Made by a program: the position numbers and the translations under genes. A model generated the notes under the pieces. That model was not told the origin of the DNA and searched no databases. It saw nothing but the letters and a program-made list of their open reading frames with translations. From Closterium sp. Naga37s-1 (taxonomy: Eukaryota > Streptophyta > Zygnematophyceae > Desmidiales > Closteriaceae), in the NCBI GenBank assembly GCA_947471745.1, contig CANJKZ010000774.1:558001-622000 (forward strand): a stretch of DNA of 64,000 nt. Direction: 5' to 3'. This document shows positions 24,251 to 35,635 of the stretch, one piece after another. Each line of letters begins with the position of its first letter. Position 1 is the stretch's first letter.

Positions 24251-24613
24251 TCAACCAAAAGGTACAAACTGCTTGAAGTTGGTATTCGAGTAGTACACCG
24301 TTGACGGTTTCCAGGTGGCGGGAATGAATTTATCGAGTGTGATCTTCTCAAGGGTGTGTTCCGAAGTGAGGCGCACGCTCATCGCCTTCTTCTCGCCCAC
24401 AACTATCTTCGCCATCGCGCCCGCAATCATCCACACGGCATTGCTGCCGCTGTGCGTCATCGCCACCCACTTCTTGCCGTCCGCGCTAAGCTCGACCTCG
24501 GCAAGCGCACCAGGGCCCGCCGGATCCATCATCTGAATCTTGAAATCCTCCGTCGTGGACTTCTTGCGTATGAGGACACTCGATCTGGACTTAGCGCAGT
24601 TGGTGCGCGTGTA
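24251..24613 (-). CDS. expansin-like gene, exon 3 (C-terminal expansin domain)
   Basis: Encodes YTRTNC, then EVELSADGKKWVAMTHSGSN, then MSVRLTSEHTLEKITLDKFI and PATWKPSTVYYSNTNFKQF. The end of an expansin double-psi barrel (YRRVxC-like) is followed by the CBM63-like domain, whose family landmarks are V..V......W..M, S.R.T and viPa.Wkp...Y....F. The exon begins in phase 0 after an AG at 24615-24614, which matches the phase-0 end of exon 2 at 35636, 11 kb away. Joined with exons 1 and 2 it gives 260 aa, the normal expansin size. Expansins are secreted proteins that loosen cell walls without hydrolysis. Confidence 0.72.
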   Translation of the reverse strand, partial: YTRTNCAKSRSSVLIRKKSTTEDFKIQMMDPAGPGALAEVELSADGKKWVAMTHSGSNAVWMIAGAMAKIVVGEKKAMSVRLTSEHTLEKITLDKFIPATWKPSTVYYSNTNFKQFVPFG

Positions 24614-25124
24614 CTTCATTGCGGAAAAGGAAGAAACACATTTTGGGGGTCCGTAGTTTTTTCTACGAAAAAGCATACAAAAAGTCCCAGGCAGTATTCA
24701 AAAGACCCCAAACCACATGTGACGCAAATGTCACATTTTGGGGTTTTCGCTTAGACATTTTCCGGCCTTTCGATGCTCGCACCGCACATTTCATGCAACG
24801 TGTCGCACGTTTTCTACGGACCGCACATTTGGCATTCCCGCTTCAATGTACATTCCCTGCGCCACACATTTTTCGCCATGTACACCACTGCTAATTGGGC
24901 TCCTGTGTTGTGTGTCTACGCAATTAGGTTTGTCAAAGTAAGCTACACTACCATCATGTTCAACTCACATATACTGCATAAAATACTCTTCAATAGTGTT
25001 GAGTGGTCACCATCACCAAGTTGGTCATCGCCAGTTCACACATAATCAGCGTCAATTGCGTCTCACACGCTGCGACAAGCCACTGAAATGCCCCGTGAAC
25101 CCCGCTAGTCAAACCCACTCATGT

Positions 25125-28100
25125 TCACTCGGTCAGCAGGAACCTGTTGAGGAGCATGAGACGCTTGTCTATATAAGACAAGCAAATGTGCAACACCCTC
25201 TGGATGCACTCCACGTCCACCACAGCATACCTTGTCTTCACACGGCCAGGTGTCAACTGCAAGCAAGTTGTCATCGAGCATGTGCCCTCCGCCTTGTAGT
25301 ACTTCACGTACACGTGCCTCCCCATCTCTCCATCCACCCCCTTTGCCCTGAAGATGCATAGGCACCTTGCGTACCACTCTCCCTCGTCTGGGTTAAGCAC
25401 GGCCACGTTTGAAAACCACTTCTCTGATGGGCTTGCCTTCACAAACGTGCCCTTCGACACAAGCTCCCCGCCTCGGGTTCGGGGTATCGCCATAGCAGTG
25501 TGCACCTGCGCATGACGATCAACATGAGGGCAATTCTGGTGACTTGACCCACAAGTACCAGGACTCTAGCACGAGGGTGACCCTCATGTACGTAGACGAG
25601 CGGCCCACGATAGTGGTCCACATGCCACATGAAAACGCATAAATGCAGGCCTCACCGCCCTCATGCACCCTGCGAGTGCGTCCATGTCGGACCCATGTGC
25701 CTCGTGATACACCCACATAACCGCGTCCAGGTCCTCGTCCACATTTGCCGAACGGGATTTCTTCGTCAGGACGGATTTGCGCGTCCGTACAGCCTGTGTG
25801 CACACGAATTGTGATCCAGTCGCTGAATGATTCCATGAGGTTACCGTACTCCGACACAATACGTCATGCTACATGGTGTCGCAGACTGCGTGCCATGTAC
25901 AGCACCTACCTCGCGCAGCGCCGTCACATACTGTCTGTTGCCGCCTGCGTCCGCGGACACCTCCCGCGCTATCTCGCGCTGCACCTCCTCCTCGATAATG
26001 CGGCGTAGAATGTCCTGCCAGTTGCTTCTTCGCATTGGCACCTTCACTGTGCCCTTGTGTGTGTGCTCCCATAGGTTCGTGGATGTCTCGTGCGTCAACC
26101 CACGCATAGGGATGCCGGCAATCAGGTGCACAATCTGGTGCACCTTCGGGATGTTCCAGCCTGAGATCTGGTCGGGAAACGCAGCGACGATTGCCTCCAT
26201 CATTCTGCACAGCGACACGTGAGGCGGATATAAGTCCGGAGGTAATGGCACAGCACACCATCAGCACACGTCGTTGCAGACCACTCCCCATACTACACCT
26301 ACACATTCCTAAAATCTGAAAGTTTAGTGCATACCATGGTGTGCACGAATCACGGAACTTACGTCACTGCCATTGCTCTGACGTCGTCCAGGGTGTTGTC
26401 CGTGTGCTTTGTCACGCCGACAAGCACCTTGTAGAAGCTGGCGTATGCCACAAATGCTGCCACCTCCCGTTGCCGTTTCTCCTTCTCCGCTGGTTTGCTC
26501 TTCGCCATACTGACGGCAATCAGCAAGGGAATCACCTGCATCATCCCCCTGTGCTCGAAGGCAGCGTAGTTCGCCCCACTGCTAAACCATGTGGTCCCTC
26601 CTGGTATGCGCACCACACTTGCGCGCGTGTCCTTCTTTTGCTCCTTGCGGCGCCTGCCAACCCACCCATCTACGGTCAGCCACGTGCATTGCATATTCAT
26701 TACACGGCAGCTAGAAATATCCGGATGAGAGCGTACACACCTCTCAAATTCCCTTCGCTCTGGCTTGCTCTTCCCCACCATGAAGAACTTGCCCATGCGT
26801 GGGAGCATGCCCGCATCCAGGACGTGAAGAAGGTCCGCGGCGCATGCGAGGAACACGTTGCCCCATGTTGTCTCTGCGAAGTTCCACCTCTCCAAGTAAC
26901 ACTGCCGCGTTGTACATTGACACACAAAGATGAGCATTGTTAGCTGGTTAGTCCCTCTCCACACGCTAAAGTCCACTTATGCATAGTGTGGTAATCGGAT
27001 CTCACCTGCACCGGGTGCGTAGACCATCGCTTTTTGATTCTCTCGGCCGCCTTAGAGTCCGGGGCCAACTGGAATACGGCCACTACTCGTCTATGGAGCT
27101 CTACAGTCCGCACCACTGACTCCTGCGTAATGTCGGACAGATGTGTTTCCTTGGTGTAGCACGACGAACACGGCCGGTGCGATCCTTGCTGCATCGTTGC
27201 TGTGGATCTTGACGACTCTGGGTAGTCACCAAGCTGTCCGAAAAGACATGGAAACGCCTTGACCACCTTTCCCGTAGCATCGGTGACGTGGAACCATCGT
27301 AGCTCTGCACTGCACGTGTGGCCACACCGAATGTCAGATACGTGTCTCATGCATCATACTATGCTTGTACCATCCACCACTCCCCTTACCCTCGGTGTGC
27401 CTTGAGTAATGGCTCAAAAATCACTTCCATGCACGCCTGGAATACTCGTGTCTTCTCTGTTGACAACGCCCACTCTGCCAGGAATGGCAGCACTCCCGCC
27501 ATGAGGTGTCCTGGCTCTTGCCAGCGTAGCGCTTCCGGGATGTTGTAGGGACTGATGAGTACCGGCCACGCAGCAAGCCTGCCATTCCTGGATGCGTGCG
27601 TGCTGTCACTGTACATGATCACCCCCAGCACAATGCAGTCTTCGTCTGGCATGCTGGCCTGTGCACGTTGAGAGACCGGTATGAGGACTAGCATACATTG
27701 AGCTGGGCGCAATCGTCTACAATGGACATACACCTCACCTGCGCTTCGTGGCACCACTTCCCAGTGTCTAGCGTGCTGTAATGTTGTACGTCCTCGGTGT
27801 CCTCCTCGTCCGTGCGCGGTTTGGTGACAAACCCCGCGATGTGCTGAAATGCCCGTAACAACTTCTTCACCAGCTACGTGTTAAGGGATGAGTATGACAA
27901 GCAGTAAATCTATACATCGTCATTCCATGGATGCGGAGTGACTCTGGTTTTTTCTCACCAGCTCCGTGTCCCGGTAGTGCAACAGCAGCGTGCACATCCT
28001 CCCTCTTGGTCCGTAGCACTTGACGCCCTTCGTCTTCCATGGGACCTGGTCAACTGGTGCCCTTTCGCGCCCAAACCGTCTAACATCCACGAAATTGAGC

Positions 28101-28549
28101 CACCTCCACACGTCCCTCAAAGAGAAATTAGGGTTGTGGAAAATGCTGAGCAGTCTATTCACCTCTCGTCGTGACAGATCGGCTTCGCGGAAGAAGATGT
28201 ACAGCTCTATGAGAGTATTGAAGCCGTCGTCTATCTCTGACATAACACTCTCCTGCCCATCGCTCTCCTCAGCGGGAACTATGGGATCGTCTGATTGATC
28301 GACAACTGCAGCAGGGTCCACTTCTCCGCCCGACGCCGAAGCGCCTGCATTGCTGTTTGTAGAACGCACGGGTGTTTAGGGCCTGGCTCCGCGCCTGGCG
28401 CGGAGCGCGTCCCGATACGCCTCCACCAGCCGCTGGGCACGGGAGTGTTGAATCTTGCGCATGCATTTAATATTCTTAGACACATGCGACTGGAGTGTGT
28501 TGTCGTCAACATGCTCCAGTCCGCACGCCTCGCAGGCGTTGCCCAGCAT
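25125..28549 (-). pseudogene. Plavaka-like DDE transposase, multi-exon
   Basis: Reads leftward from an ATG at 28549. The N-terminus has a C2H2/C-type finger (CEACGLEHVDDNTLQSHVSK). A TAA (28378-28376) interrupts the frame, which then continues to a donor near 27957. Further exon-like blocks follow: CIVLGVIMYSDSTHASRNGR with SPYNIPEALRW (27.6-27.4 kb), GQLGDYPESSRSTATMQQGS with a CSSC pair (27.3-27.0 kb), FLACAADLLHVLDAG (26.9-26.3 kb), SGWNIPKVHQIVHLIAGIPM with HETSTNLWEH (26.2-25.9 kb), and a C-terminal block ending near 25128. The order D..YSD.TH / ADYPE / DLLH.LD / NIPK.H / G..TE...E matches the Plavaka transposases best known from basidiomycete fungi. Splice sites were read by eye, and at least one stop suggests decay or an unrecognised intron. 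Confidence 0.68.
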
Positions 28550-29212
28550 TGCTAGAGCTTGTGCTAACCCTAACTTCTACCTACCGATAAGGCTGTTCGT
28601 CCATCGGACGGAGCAATATGTGCCTGAATGTTTGCAAGTGTTGCAGGTCTCTCCTAGCTCGGTTCCAGCGTATCCATCGCTGGTATAAACCGGTGATGTC
28701 CATATGACATTTGGCACGTCAGTTGACCGCTTTAATTGAAACTCAACGGCATGGTGTGTAGCGGTCAATTTAGCGCCAGGCTCGGTATCAGCTTGCCCAG
28801 CGAGCCGTACATGTACTGTACTTCCCACTCAATTGCCAAGTTCTACTTATGATTTTGTGTTTAGCCCACAATTCGTTCTGTCCAACTGTGGCCTTATATG
28901 TTCGCTATGGAACAAACGCGCTGAAAGTATCACTCACTCCTTCATTTCGGATACAGTACTATCCGCGAAATGTAAGTCCCTGGTCGGCGGTCAATGTACA
29001 CTGGTCTCATCCGAGCCACTCATCCCAGCTGTTCCCCTCCATGCAGTCGGATAGTGGCGCCCTGTGTCCGAATGACGATACTCCATGTCACGTACGCAAG
29101 TTCACAACGGTGGTTAGGGTATTGATTACGTGGCGGATAACGTCCACGTAGGTAATGGCACTGTCCGTCATTAGAGCCCGTTAATCAGTTTCGCTTCCTT
29201 CTGTTATAACAA

Positions 29213-30512
29213 GTGCACCACATTTGCAAAGCGCTCATTCCCGCCACCATGGCTGAAATGGCCCTATTTCTCGAGGAGATACAGGCTCACCCTCAGGACG
29301 TGTTCTGCTTTGTGGAAGAAGCCATCCTGCCCACCAAGCTGCCCTTCCGTGATTCTGGTGATGGCCGAGTCGACCCGCGTCCCGACTGGCACCTCAACAT
29401 TGGCTTTCTTTTCAATGCTGCCGGCACCGTCATGTGTCCGCCTCTGGTAATGTTTCGCCTAGAAGACGAGCTTGCGCAGGGCATAGAAAACCCAGCCGGT
29501 CATCCCGTCTTCGTCCCCCACACCATCGACGGAACAGTCACCCCCGAGGTGCGTACTGTCACGCATTATCTCGAGAACTAATGGCTACACCTTTTTACGA
29601 CCGCTGTGACACCCCTACTGACTATACTTCAAACTCGTTGTCTTGCTCCTCACGAAGATATTCAGCGAGTACCTGGAAGCGTTGAACGGCGTCTCGTACT
29701 CCACGGACGACCACGTCATTGTCCTTGTAACAAAGGACTCCCACGCTACGACTGACAGTTCTGCGATGGAAACGACGGAACATGGTTTCCGCGTGCAGAA
29801 CTTGAGCAACCTCTGTATCGTTCACATGCACGGCGCTGCACCACGGTGCATCCATCCCGGCCTGTGTGGGATAGTGGAGTTGTGGAGGATGCTTTATTAT
29901 AGATGTTACCTGCGACATTTGATGCGGACTCCCGAGTGGCGCGCCGGCTCTGAGTTCCTGCTCCCGCCCCTGTTACACATGATTCGATGGATGGGGGTCT
30001 CGTGGTCAGAAGCCACGCCTGCGTCAGTCCATCTTAGCTGGTGGCGTGCCGGATGTGTGCCAGCATCATGGCGACTCGCCATCCGCGCGTACAAGAACCC
30101 AGTACTTAGCATCCAGTCTGAACCACTGGTGTTGGAGCTGGGTCAGCTGCAGTGGCTAATAGACGAGTTCAGGCCTCGTGGCGAAGGCCTCATGCATGCT
30201 ACTGATTTTGCCCATTGCGAGCAGCTCCTGATACCCCCACGCGTTGAGCGTGTCGGTAACGAGACGCCCGCCTCTGTGGAAGACCCCATCATAACACTGA
30301 ACACTCATCCTGGCCCGCTAATCAGTGACAGTCGTTGTCGCAGGCGCGTAGCACGCGTGGTCTCCGAACTACTTGTCCGTCATGCCATCTCTCTCGGCAT
30401 ACAAGTGCGCGACGCTCCTGAACGGTTTGGTGCGTCGAGCGCCGAAGTGGTTAGTCGTCTTCGCCGTACTCCTATTAAGCGTCCCCGACAGTTAGCTGCG
30501 ACGGTCATCTAA
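29213..30512 (+). CDS. uncharacterised protein within Plavaka-like block, two exons
   Basis: Exons 29213-29548 and 29658-30512 join in phase 0 across a 109-nt GT-AG intron to give 396 aa without stops; an alternative start is the Met at 29249. The sequence is globular, with Trp/Leu-rich helices in the middle (LLHMIRWMGVSWSE, VHLSWWRAGCVPASWRLAIR) and a basic C-terminal tail (TPIKRPRQL). No signal peptide, membrane segment or known motif is recognised. It begins about 660 bp from, and divergent to, the transposase start, so it is probably the element's second gene. Such divergent partners in large DNA transposons often assist transposition, but no function can be read here. Confidence 0.6.
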
Positions 30513-31351
30513 GAATGTCGATGTCGCCTGGTGCTTGACATGATGCGGTATGATGCGCACGCCTAGTACGCTAGCTAATTAACGTGCTATCACTAGTGTG
30601 CCGTGAATCATGTAATGGAGTGTGTTTAACCTTTGTTCATCCTGCGCCAGTACGATTGTGAAGGACCTCTCGAGAGTATTATTCGGAAACATCTCATTTA
30701 ACACTGCGAGTCTCATATTTAAACATTATACCGGGACTGTGTAGGACAGAAATTTGTGGATAGGGTTTGGTGGCCTCACAGGCACCCGGAACCATTCTAC
30801 CGCTTTCAAACACATCTTCATATGATGGCATGCAGCCGCAGGCATGCCAACGCACAATATTTCGTGTTTATCATCTGCCGTGCAGTACCGCGTACGTCAC
30901 ATCACATTGCATGCAGTGAGACCGTGAATCCACATGCATAACCACACCATCGTTTACAATGAAAAAATGACGAGGGCAGTTTAAGCATGACACGTGTGAC
31001 ACCCGGACGGAGCTGGTGTTCCGCGCCAAAACGTCGAATCTGGACTTGGCACGCAGTGTGACTCACTGGTTGCCATGTACATCTTTTGAGTTCTTGTCAA
31101 CACACAGACGCAACCGTCTGCGCGCACTCCCGTGTCTAGTATATTCTTCTGTTAGTCCGTGCGGACCTCATTTGTGGTTTCAGCGGCGGATCTATCCGCC
31201 TCTTAGCAGCGGAAGTCCTCTTAGTTAGCGTCATAGCCTGCAAGGGCACACGATGAACATACAGCATATGCTGGTGCAGAGAGGCCACTCTTCCGGTGCC
31301 GCAAGTACCCTGACAACTATGAAGACGGAGCAAGTGCGCCGTTAGCGCAAA

Positions 31352-33150
31352 GTGAAGAACGAGCCCCGTGCTGAGCGAAGGGTACAATCGGCGGCCAGCG
31401 GCGTAACGGGTTCTGGAGCAGCGACACCACCGCCACCGGATGACGTTGTTTCTTGCCTGAGGAACCTCAACTATCAGCGCGATTTTCAGACGTTGGCGCT
31501 GTACGGTCCCCATGGAGTGGGATGTCAGTTGACTGCCCAAGACGCTCTCACCCTCGCGGACGGCGAGTGTCTGGCGGACACCGTTGTAGAATTCCACAAC
31601 ATGTGAGTGTTCCAAGAATTGCACAACTGCATGGTTACTAACTGGATTTTGCCGTCACTGATTACGCGACTCACACGAGTGTTTTTTCTGTTTCAGCCTT
31701 CTAAACATTCGTCATCCGACGCTCGAGGGTGGAAAGACATGGTTCGCTCTCGATACGAAGGCCTTCGTTTACGCGACCTCACTGAACAAGGCGTGGCCGC
31801 TTGGGCATGCACCATGTATCTTCGCGCAGGATTACCTGGCCATCCCTGTCTATTACGAGTAAGTATTGGTTGGAGTACGGTGGTAGAAATATTACGGTTG
31901 TGATGTTGCTTAAAATAAGTCCTGATTCATGACTCTAATTACATCCGTTTTTAATATGTTTCAGGGGCCACTACTCCCTTGTGATCGCCATGAACCTTGG
32001 CGGCATGGTCAGCGGCAAGCTTTCTGAGATAGTAGAGGACAACGTTGAGCTGGTGCATTACGATAGCGCGGCGTTGCACACCAAGAAACCGGAAGTGATG
32101 GAAGGCGTCAAGAAGTGAGACATGCTCACGTTGTCCGTTGTCGTTGTGGTAGTTATAGTATTAACTCTTCTAACATCCTAACCGTCAACGATCTATGCAA
32201 GATGTTGCTTATGCTTCATACAGCTCAGCTGGCCACTGCTGACCGGAAGCAGGCCGTGAACAGCCTGGACTGTGCCGAAATCACGATCATGCATGTGAGT
32301 ACAGTGTACATGCTGTTGTAGCTATGTGCCTTCTGGTGTGCGTACGTGTGCTCACGTTCCGTCTTACGCTCGGTGTATATGCCGTTTGGCAGCCTGAAGA
32401 AATCCCGACCCAATCGAACTCTGTCGACTGTGGGATACACGTGTGCATGTATCTCCACGCACTGGTGTCGTGCGGCTTCACCATCTTCAAGTTGTGGATG
32501 ACGTTCTACGGTCAGAGGTCGTACACCTACAGGCGGCAGTTACGGGAGGAGGTGTCGCTGCACTCCTCGAATGACCTTGTGGTCAGTCTTTTTGGGGAGG
32601 GCGTAGAGGTTCCCTTGCAGCCACTCCCCCAGTTGGGTGAGTTTGGGGCCCTAGTGTTTCCCAAGGAAGACGAGGTGCGTACCGACCTGGCAAGGCAGTC
32701 CGGCATGGTAACCCGGATGGAGCTTGGGGGTTACGTGGTGTGCACGGCGATAACAAGCCTAGCATGCGTGTGTGGGATATCGGAGGAGCAGCTGCTAAGC
32801 GGTGCAGCCTACGAGCTCCAGACCCACAGGACTCCTCTACTGTCGTTGTCGACGTCAAAGAACCAGGTGGATCACGCGGCATCGATGAAGACGCTCGCCA
32901 GCTTCATCCATGCTACACCATGCCCGCTGCCGGTGCCATCATCAGCAGGGGCTAAAGACGATGTTACCTCTCCTAGTCAAAGGCCCGGGTCACCACCTGA
33001 AGCCGTGCCAACGAAGGAGGAACCCGAGAATCCTACGGCTCCAGTAACACCAGAAGCACCAGGTAGGCCTTGTCGGACTCGAAGGGCTAGCAGTCGTCTG
33101 GGAGGAAGGGAGGAATCACGCACAGTGCGTCAGATCAGTATGCAATCCGC
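31352..33150 (+). CDS. Ulp1/SENP-type SUMO-protease-like cysteine peptidase (C48 fold)
   Basis: Exons about 31352-31602, 31697-31858, 31965-32114, about 32200-32295 and 32393 onward. The catalytic landmarks are in order: GHYSLVIAMN (His) and VHYDSA (Asp) in exon 3, then PTQSNSVDCGIHVCMYL (oxyanion Gln and nucleophile Cys) in exon 5. The preceding exon has the substrate-groove pattern DGECLADTVVEFHNM and WFALDTKAF. A long tail rich in Pro, Glu and Thr follows. Ulp1-like proteases remove SUMO, and similar genes are captured by several DNA transposon groups (Mutator, KDZ and others). Its place beside a transposase and inside a host intron suggests it is transposon-borne. The phase between exons 3 and 4 is not resolved. 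Confidence 0.78.
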
Positions 33151-33605
33151 GTACGGCAATCGCGACTGGGGTGAGCTGGTGTCCCCGTGGCCGTAAGTGG
33201 GGGGTGAAGATGGTGTGCGGACCCGGTACGGGAAAACAGATCAGGCTTGGTGCGTACAACGTGGAGGACGATGCGGCATATGCCTATGCTGCGGCTGTGT
33301 ACGTGATCCGGCGCAAGGATCACATACCGCACATGAAGGTGCTGACTGATACTGAGATGGCAGCGCTGGATGGGTGTGTCAGATCGGATGTGAGGCACCT
33401 TGTGAAGGTTCGTCTGTGGTGGAGGAGGCGTCAGTGGAGGACAGCAATGGCAGAAGTGGGCATTGCACCCGGTACTCCCTTCCCTCTCGAAAATGGAGGT
33501 TCCCGCTCGCCTGCTAACAGCAATGGTGATGACGAAGGGGAGTACCCACTGACACTGAAGGAGGATGCCGTTGACGAGGAGATGCAGGAGCCAGAGCTGG
33601 GGTAG
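33150..33605 (+). CDS. AP2/ERF-like DNA-binding domain segment
   Basis: Read one frame away from the end of the Ulp1-like frame: PRGRKWGVKMVCGPGTGKQ, then IRLGAYNVEDDAAYAYAAAV. This follows the AP2 fold pattern (RGV..., W...I, WLGTF, AA.AYD.AA). A short acidic tail follows, ending MQEPELG and a stop at 33603-33605. It may be the C-terminal exon of the Ulp1-like gene: a GT at about 33061 and AG near 33126 could restore frame. Alternatively it is a separate gene. AP2 domains act as transcription-factor domains in plants and also occur in mobile homing-type proteins; here a DNA-targeting role for the element is speculation. Confidence 0.55.
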   Translation, partial: RTAIATGVSWCPRGRKWGVKMVCGPGTGKQIRLGAYNVEDDAAYAYAAAVYVIRRKDHIPHMKVLTDTEMAALDGCVRSDVRHLVKVRLWWRRRQWRTAMAEVGIAPGTPFPLENGGSRSPANSNGDDEGEYPLTLKEDAVDEEMQEPELG

Positions 33606-35409
33606 GAGCGTCACTTATTCCACTCGCTCTGTGCAGGCGTACGCATGAACTGCTATATGATCCCATGCTGGATAGGATCATTGGCTTGTAGCCTGTTTGT
33701 TGAGACGTTAACCTCATAGTGAAAAACGTGTGTGCGTGCTAGTGGTTGTATTAGCCTTATGTGTAAGGAAATGGCTAGGATGATAGAAATGTGTACACAA
33801 GAGCAATACATTTACTGCTTTGTCTGTGTTTACATGTAGTTATCCCACAAGGGATGTCGCATGTCTTGTGCACTATGTCTGCTGATATGTGTACTGATGT
33901 AGGCATATTAGAGAGGCACGGACTCGACGTCGTATCGAGGGCTGTGGATAATGTTGGGTACATCGAGTGCCAAGTGTGCAAACCTAGGGAATGACGAAAC
34001 TAGTCTGGCAGCCACGGGCGAGCCACATGGAAGGAGACACGGCAGAGCAGAGGTCAGGATGGGTCACTCACTGCTTAAGTACAGACAGTCTGTGCCCAAT
34101 GGACTAATTCCTGCCCACACGACTAGCGTCAATGGATAGTTTTACCGCAGGACCCGTCTCGTCCCGTGAGGGCAGGAGTCAGTGCGTGTCCCAGCCTCCA
34201 GCTTACCTGCGGAACTTTTACCTTCTGCCTGGCACAATTAGGCGTCAAGTGACGAAGAAACCTCGTCGGTCTCTTCCGAAAAACGCCAATGTGCAGCAGG
34301 CATGGGCTCCTCCTTCGCCCCCGCGTAAGTCGGCGTGTTTTATGGATTGGTTTTGGCATACCTGCGTTTAATTATGTGCGCTGCAATGCTTGGGGCCAAT
34401 ATAACTGAGAAGGGGGCTCGCCGAGCCGTTAGCCTGCGCCATGACGCTCACTGACACGAACTCTTCCTTGAAGAGTTAATTTGCCTTACATGGGGGGGTT
34501 AGTGTCTGGGCGAAGAGGTTGCTTATGGAGTGAGTAGAGATAATATGTAATTGAAGCGGGATATAAGAAGCACTATCGGGAATGGTCAGATACCGTCGCT
34601 CAAACTCATCGCGTACACAAACCCAAGTGCATGTTGAGAAGAGTATTCATAACCTCAAGAACCATACCGCGGAATTGCTACCGCTAGGGATGCGTAACGG
34701 CCAAAAGGAATCCTCCGATGTGAATAGGCGGCTCGACCTAGCGCCGTTGGATGCCGTGAGATGATGGCATCCGTCTGGGTGTGACGAACGTTTACAGCCG
34801 TAGATGGAGGAACCACGGTGCGACGAGTGTCGTCGATGTGTGGAATTGTGGACGGTAGGATGCATGCCAGGTGGAGGACAAATCCGTGCGTCATATGATT
34901 TAGGCCGTACAGGTCGGTGACGGACAACGGCATCCCGGGTGAACACGTTGCATAATTCAACGTGGGATGGGGGCGTGGGTGGTGCAGTATCGTCGATGCA
35001 CCCAGGCGTGGACGGTGGGATATCGATATGCATGGGTAGAACAAGGGTCAAATATAAAATTACAGTCGTACACGTGGTCATATTTCAACGTCATCTGGCG
35101 CGTACACGTAAGGGGTCAGCCAGATGCAGACAGGAATTTCAACGAATAAGGCGCAAGCGTGTGTCACACATGGTGCAGCGGCATTGGGTACGAATTCTAA
35201 AAATCAAGGGCGCGGATACAATGTTGTGTTGATCCTCGTCGTTCACGTGCAGGCAGGTGATTGGGAGGGGCGATGCTCCGGAGCGCACAGTACTGTAGAC
35301 TGTTGAAACTTGATGGTCGACACGATGACGTAATGCTCGCCAGATGTCGGGTCGACGTAAAAAACAGACAAATTGGGACATTTGGCAGATCGCACATTGG
35401 CATCCAGCG
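33606..35409. other. non-coding right part of Plavaka-like block
   Basis: No convincing gene. Between 34.8 and 35.05 kb a segment of the type TCGTCGATG ... GTGGACGGT(A/G)GGAT recurs, which may be subterminal repeats. Confidence 0.4.
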
Positions 35410-35625
35410 GGGTTACGAACGCGTGACGTGCACGTGACATAGCCGTAACATTTGCGTCACTTAGAAAGTGACGTCATTGTGATTTCAATGTGACATTTTC
35501 GTGACCTTTCCGTCACTTTGTATATGACGAGAACCCCAATACTTCCAACCATCACATTTTTATCCCAGAATTCCGTATACGCAAAAGTGACGGAAAAATC
35601 ACAATTACGTCACTTTCGGCACTTG
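35410..35625. repeat. cluster of GTGAC/GTCAC motifs
   Basis: At least ten GTGAC or GTCAC pentamers in about 215 bp, in both orientations, next to expansin exon 2. It resembles a subterminal transposase-binding array. Confidence 0.6.
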
Positions 35626-35635
35626 TCTTTTCCAC

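Larger units (their letters stand above)
24614..35635. mobile_element. large Plavaka-like DNA transposon block inside expansin intron 2 (ends unresolved)
   Basis: Between phase-compatible expansin exons lie a Plavaka-like transposase (-, 25125-28549), an uncharacterised gene (+, 29213-30512), a Ulp1-type protease (+, 31352-about 33150) and an AP2-like segment (+, about 33150-33605). The genes point outward from a centre at about 28.6-29.2 kb. The right margin (35410-35625) is packed with GTGAC/GTCAC motifs, and the left margin (24640-24750) has CACATTTTGGGG twice and GTGACGCAAATGTCAC, which could be subterminal binding-site arrays. No clean TIR or target duplication could be fixed by eye, so the coordinates given are those of the intron. 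Confidence 0.6.

Noticed and set aside
34132..34371. 79-codon frame at the right of the Plavaka-like block
   Set aside because: Basic and Pro-rich but without recognisable motif or clear exon partner; not enough to call a gene.
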